Assembly (NCBI RefSeq): GCF_009905545.1
Contig: NZ_JAAALB010000018.1
Location: forward strand, 62,001-126,000
DNA: 64,000 nucleotides
From: Cellulophaga sp. BC115SP
GTDB lineage: Bacteria; Bacteroidota; Bacteroidia; Cytophagales; Spirosomataceae
Direction: 5' to 3'
Shown here one piece after another: positions 61,901 through 64,000 of the stretch (the stretch's first letter is position 1; every line of letters begins with the position of its first letter). The notes beneath the pieces are model-generated. The model had not been told where the DNA came from, did no database searches, and was given only the letters and a program-made list of their open reading frames with translations. The position numbers and the translations under genes were made by a program.

Positions 61901-63334
61901 ATGGAAAAGTCTATCAATGTTTCATCGGAAGTAGGAACGCTAAAGAGGTTATTGATTCATAGCCCAGACAGTGGATTAGGGAAGGTTATTCCTTCAAAAG
62001 CTCAAGATTGGCTCTTTGAAGATATAGTGCATCTGGACACGATGCGAAAAGATGAATATGATTACTACGTAAAAACATTACTTTACTTCCTCGACCCAGC
62101 CAAAATTAAAGGTCGCTTGCACGAAATAGATGCCGATACCTCCAGAGAATTCTTCAAACCAGAAAGTCCTCATTATTTCAAATCAGATAAAGTAATCGAA
62201 GTTCAAAGGCTTTTGGCAGAAGTTTTAGACAACTCTATTATAAGGACACGACTTGTAGCTGCCGTTTGTGCGGTTGAACATTGTTCGTTTGCTATTCAAA
62301 ATACATTATTGAATTACCCTTCCACCGAACTGGCCAAAACGCTTATCTCAGGCATGACGCCCGAAAAAGACATGCTTTTTGCGCCTATTCCCAACTTTAT
62401 CTTTACTCGTGATATTGGGATTACCATCAACAACTATTTATTGCTTAATAAACCAGCCAAAATAGCGCGTACCCGCGAAGCTTTGTTGATGCAATATGTT
62501 TTCTTTAATCATCAAATTTTTGAAGAAATACGTAGCAATATCATCGAAATTCCCGACAATGAACATCAGTTCTTAATGCCCGATGACCAAAAGTCAGATA
62601 CCATTGCCACTCTCGAAGGTGGCGACGTCATGATGGTGGCGCCTAACCACTTATTGATCGGTATTTCGGAAAGAACTACAGTGTATGCTGCCAAACAAGT
62701 CATTGAAGCTCTTTTTGAAAAAGATATAGTTGAGAAAATTACCTTGGTAAAAATTCCGAAAAAACGTGACTACATGCACATTGATACGGTTTTTACACAG
62801 GTCAAAAGAAATATCTGGGTATTACTCGGCTCACTTGGAAAACAAGCTAAGCAAGAAAATGAGATATTCGTAAAAGCTGGTTTAATTAAAGCTAAGGTGA
62901 AAGACGAATTACGCATTATACAATTCCGCAAAGATGCCAAAGAACCACGTGTAATTGATTATTTGGAAGATTTGTTGACAGAAATTTCGGTGAATGATTT
63001 AGGCTGTATGCCTCTCGATGTACAATTTGTGTATTCTGGAAATAATGAATTCCCTTACGGTGACCGCGAGCAGTGGACAGATTCTTGTAATTTGTTGGCA
63101 CTCAAAGAAGGAGTCGTAATCGGTTATGATAGAAACGACAAAACCCTTGAAGCCTTTAAGGCATTAGGCTTTGAAGCTATCAAAGCAGCTGATTTGATTC
63201 AAGAATTTGAGAGTGGTCGCAAGTCGCCAGAGAATATGCAGAATACTTTTATTCTACTTCCTTCAGCAGAATTATCGCGTGCTCGTGGTGGTTCACACTG
63301 TATGTCAATGCCAATTCTGAGAGAGGGATTTTAG
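61901..63334 (+). CDS. Arginine deiminase / amidinotransferase superfamily protein
   Basis: This 477-residue protein has the pentein-fold motifs of arginine deiminases: SEVGTLKRLLIHSPDSGLG at the N-terminus, PNFIFTRDIG, ATLEGGDVMMV, the His in DYMHIDTVFTQV, and the nucleophile Cys467 in RARGGSHCMSMP. True ArcA is ~410 residues, so this is a longer Bacteroidota-type member. It probably hydrolyses arginine or a related guanidino compound to citrulline and ammonia. A second superfamily gene follows 175 bases downstream, suggesting a joint arginine/citrulline pathway. No arcB, arcC or transporter gene is visible. Confidence 0.88.
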   Translation: MEKSINVSSEVGTLKRLLIHSPDSGLGKVIPSKAQDWLFEDIVHLDTMRKDEYDYYVKTLLYFLDPAKIKGRLHEIDADTSREFFKPESPHYFKSDKVIEVQRLLAEVLDNSIIRTRLVAAVCAVEHCSFAIQNTLLNYPSTELAKTLISGMTPEKDMLFAPIPNFIFTRDIGITINNYLLLNKPAKIARTREALLMQYVFFNHQIFEEIRSNIIEIPDNEHQFLMPDDQKSDTIATLEGGDVMMVAPNHLLIGISERTTVYAAKQVIEALFEKDIVEKITLVKIPKKRDYMHIDTVFTQVKRNIWVLLGSLGKQAKQENEIFVKAGLIKAKVKDELRIIQFRKDAKEPRVIDYLEDLLTEISVNDLGCMPLDVQFVYSGNNEFPYGDREQWTDSCNLLALKEGVVIGYDRNDKTLEAFKALGFEAIKAADLIQEFESGRKSPENMQNTFILLPSAELSRARGGSHCMSMPILREGF

Positions 63335-63398
63335 CAATGTGTCAGCAATGAACAATCAGCTATCGGAAATTGCTAAAGAAGTGGTAGAAACATCTTTC

Positions 63399-63414
63399 CT
63401 GAATGCCGATAGCT
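63399..63414. repeat. 16-base intergenic string shared with 9376-9391
   Basis: CTGAATGCCGATAGCT occurs here and at 9376-9391, both in gaps between genes. It belongs to the same loose set of AGGC/GCCGATAGC intergenic sequences. Confidence 0.45.
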
Positions 63415-63509
63415 CATTGCCGAAAGCACAATAGGCAATCTTTTTTGCGTGCTAACGGCTACACTACTTACAAATAAACTACTTTGCAACAAACAAAACG
63501 AATCAAACT

Positions 63510-64000
63510 ATGCGCTCACAAACAACTTCAAATATCTTGATGATTCGTCCTGTACGATTTGGCTTTAACGAACAAACAGCCGAGTCAAATGCATTTCAGG
63601 ATAAAGCTTTTGGTCAACAAACGCAAGATACTGCCCAAGCCCAAGCGTTAGGTGAATTTGATGAAATGGTGGCTCGTCTCCGCAAACATGGTGTCAATGT
63701 CATTGTAGTCGAAGACACACCTGAGCCGCATACACCTGATTCGATTTTTCCTAATAATTGGGTTTCATTTCACAATAACGGTACGGTCATCGAGTATCCA
63801 ATGCAGGCTCCCAATCGGCGATTGGAAAGACGTCAAGACATAGTTAACCTACTGGAAAAAGATTTTTATATCAACCGAAAAATTGATTTATCCTATTTTG
63901 AAGAAAAAGGTGAATACCTAGAAGGAACAGGCTCGATGGTACTCGACCGAAAATTTAAAGTAGCCTATGCGTGTTTGTCGCCACGAACCAATGACGCGGT
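63510..64000 (+). CDS. ctlX: CtlX-like citrulline/arginine hydrolase, 3' end outside window
   Basis: The frame opens at the ATG at 63510 and runs off the window after ~163 codons. The N-terminus (SNILMIRPVRFGFNEQTAES), PDSIFPNNWVSFHNNG and EGTGSMVLDRKFKVAYACLS match the CtlX-type amidinotransferase family, annotated as citrulline-utilisation hydrolase. The catalytic Cys, near the C-terminus in this family, is not visible. It probably works with the deiminase-like gene upstream. Confidence 0.85.
   Translation, partial: MRSQTTSNILMIRPVRFGFNEQTAESNAFQDKAFGQQTQDTAQAQALGEFDEMVARLRKHGVNVIVVEDTPEPHTPDSIFPNNWVSFHNNGTVIEYPMQAPNRRLERRQDIVNLLEKDFYINRKIDLSYFEEKGEYLEGTGSMVLDRKFKVAYACLSPRTNDA

Overview
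The window is chromosomal DNA of a Bacteroidota bacterium, most likely of the order Cytophagales. The evidence is AT-rich intergenic DNA, several Bacteroidota-type -7 promoter boxes (TAnnTTTG), a CotH-family protein ending in a type A (T9SS) sorting domain, SprB-like surface proteins with PKD/Ig-like repeats, and a fused aspartokinase-homoserine dehydrogenase. No rRNA, tRNA, CRISPR array, prophage or intact insertion sequence was seen. The family-level assignment is inference.

Layout. 1-3597: a large surface or envelope protein with a PD40 propeller and carboxypeptidase-regulatory-like repeats, cut by the window edge. 4003-9204: pth, an array of four ~64-nt small-RNA-like units, kduI and metG. 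9427-12520: an ABC-F ATPase, rpsU with a clear promoter, and a Xer recombinase whose start codon lies inside a perfect 16-bp inverted repeat. 12792-15665: a VWA protein and a ChlI-like AAA+ ATPase. 16064-19475: thrA-thrB. 19706-25500: a VanZ-like protein, a GH20 hexosaminidase, and a two-gene locus of a URO-D-like enzyme plus an A-PCP-TE NRPS-like protein. 25622-33288: a GAF hybrid histidine kinase, MgtC-like protein, exbB/exbD, an esterase, Ppx/GppA, an SDR enzyme and a DinB-like protein. 33616-40893: a TPR protein, a bacilliredoxin and SUF genes (sufC, sufD, a GNAT gene, sufS, sufE, sufT) without sufB. 41324-42958: the CotH-like protein.

43219-56975 is the main accessory-type locus: seven codirectional genes for a SWIM zinc-finger protein, a DUF5691 protein, a MoxR-type AAA+ ATPase, a DUF5682 protein, two tandem DUF4132 (MolR/YehI-like) proteins and a VWA protein. 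It resembles a Bacteroidota form of the uncharacterised E. coli yehI-yehL-yehM-yehP-yehQ cluster, with an extra DUF5691 gene and a duplicated DUF4132 gene. A MoxR ATPase paired with a VWA (MIDAS) protein is the usual core of a chaperone or conflict machine, and the large DUF4132 and DUF5682 proteins are the probable partners. Its function is unknown.

57436-60987 encodes a 1183-residue secreted adhesin-like protein. 61901-64000 holds two arginine-deiminase-superfamily genes; the second (CtlX-like) runs off the window. Many intergenic gaps hold palindromic modules (an ~85-bp MITE/REP-like element in two copies, repeated terminator stems and GTAGAGACGCAA-type hairpins) that recur in different arrangements.
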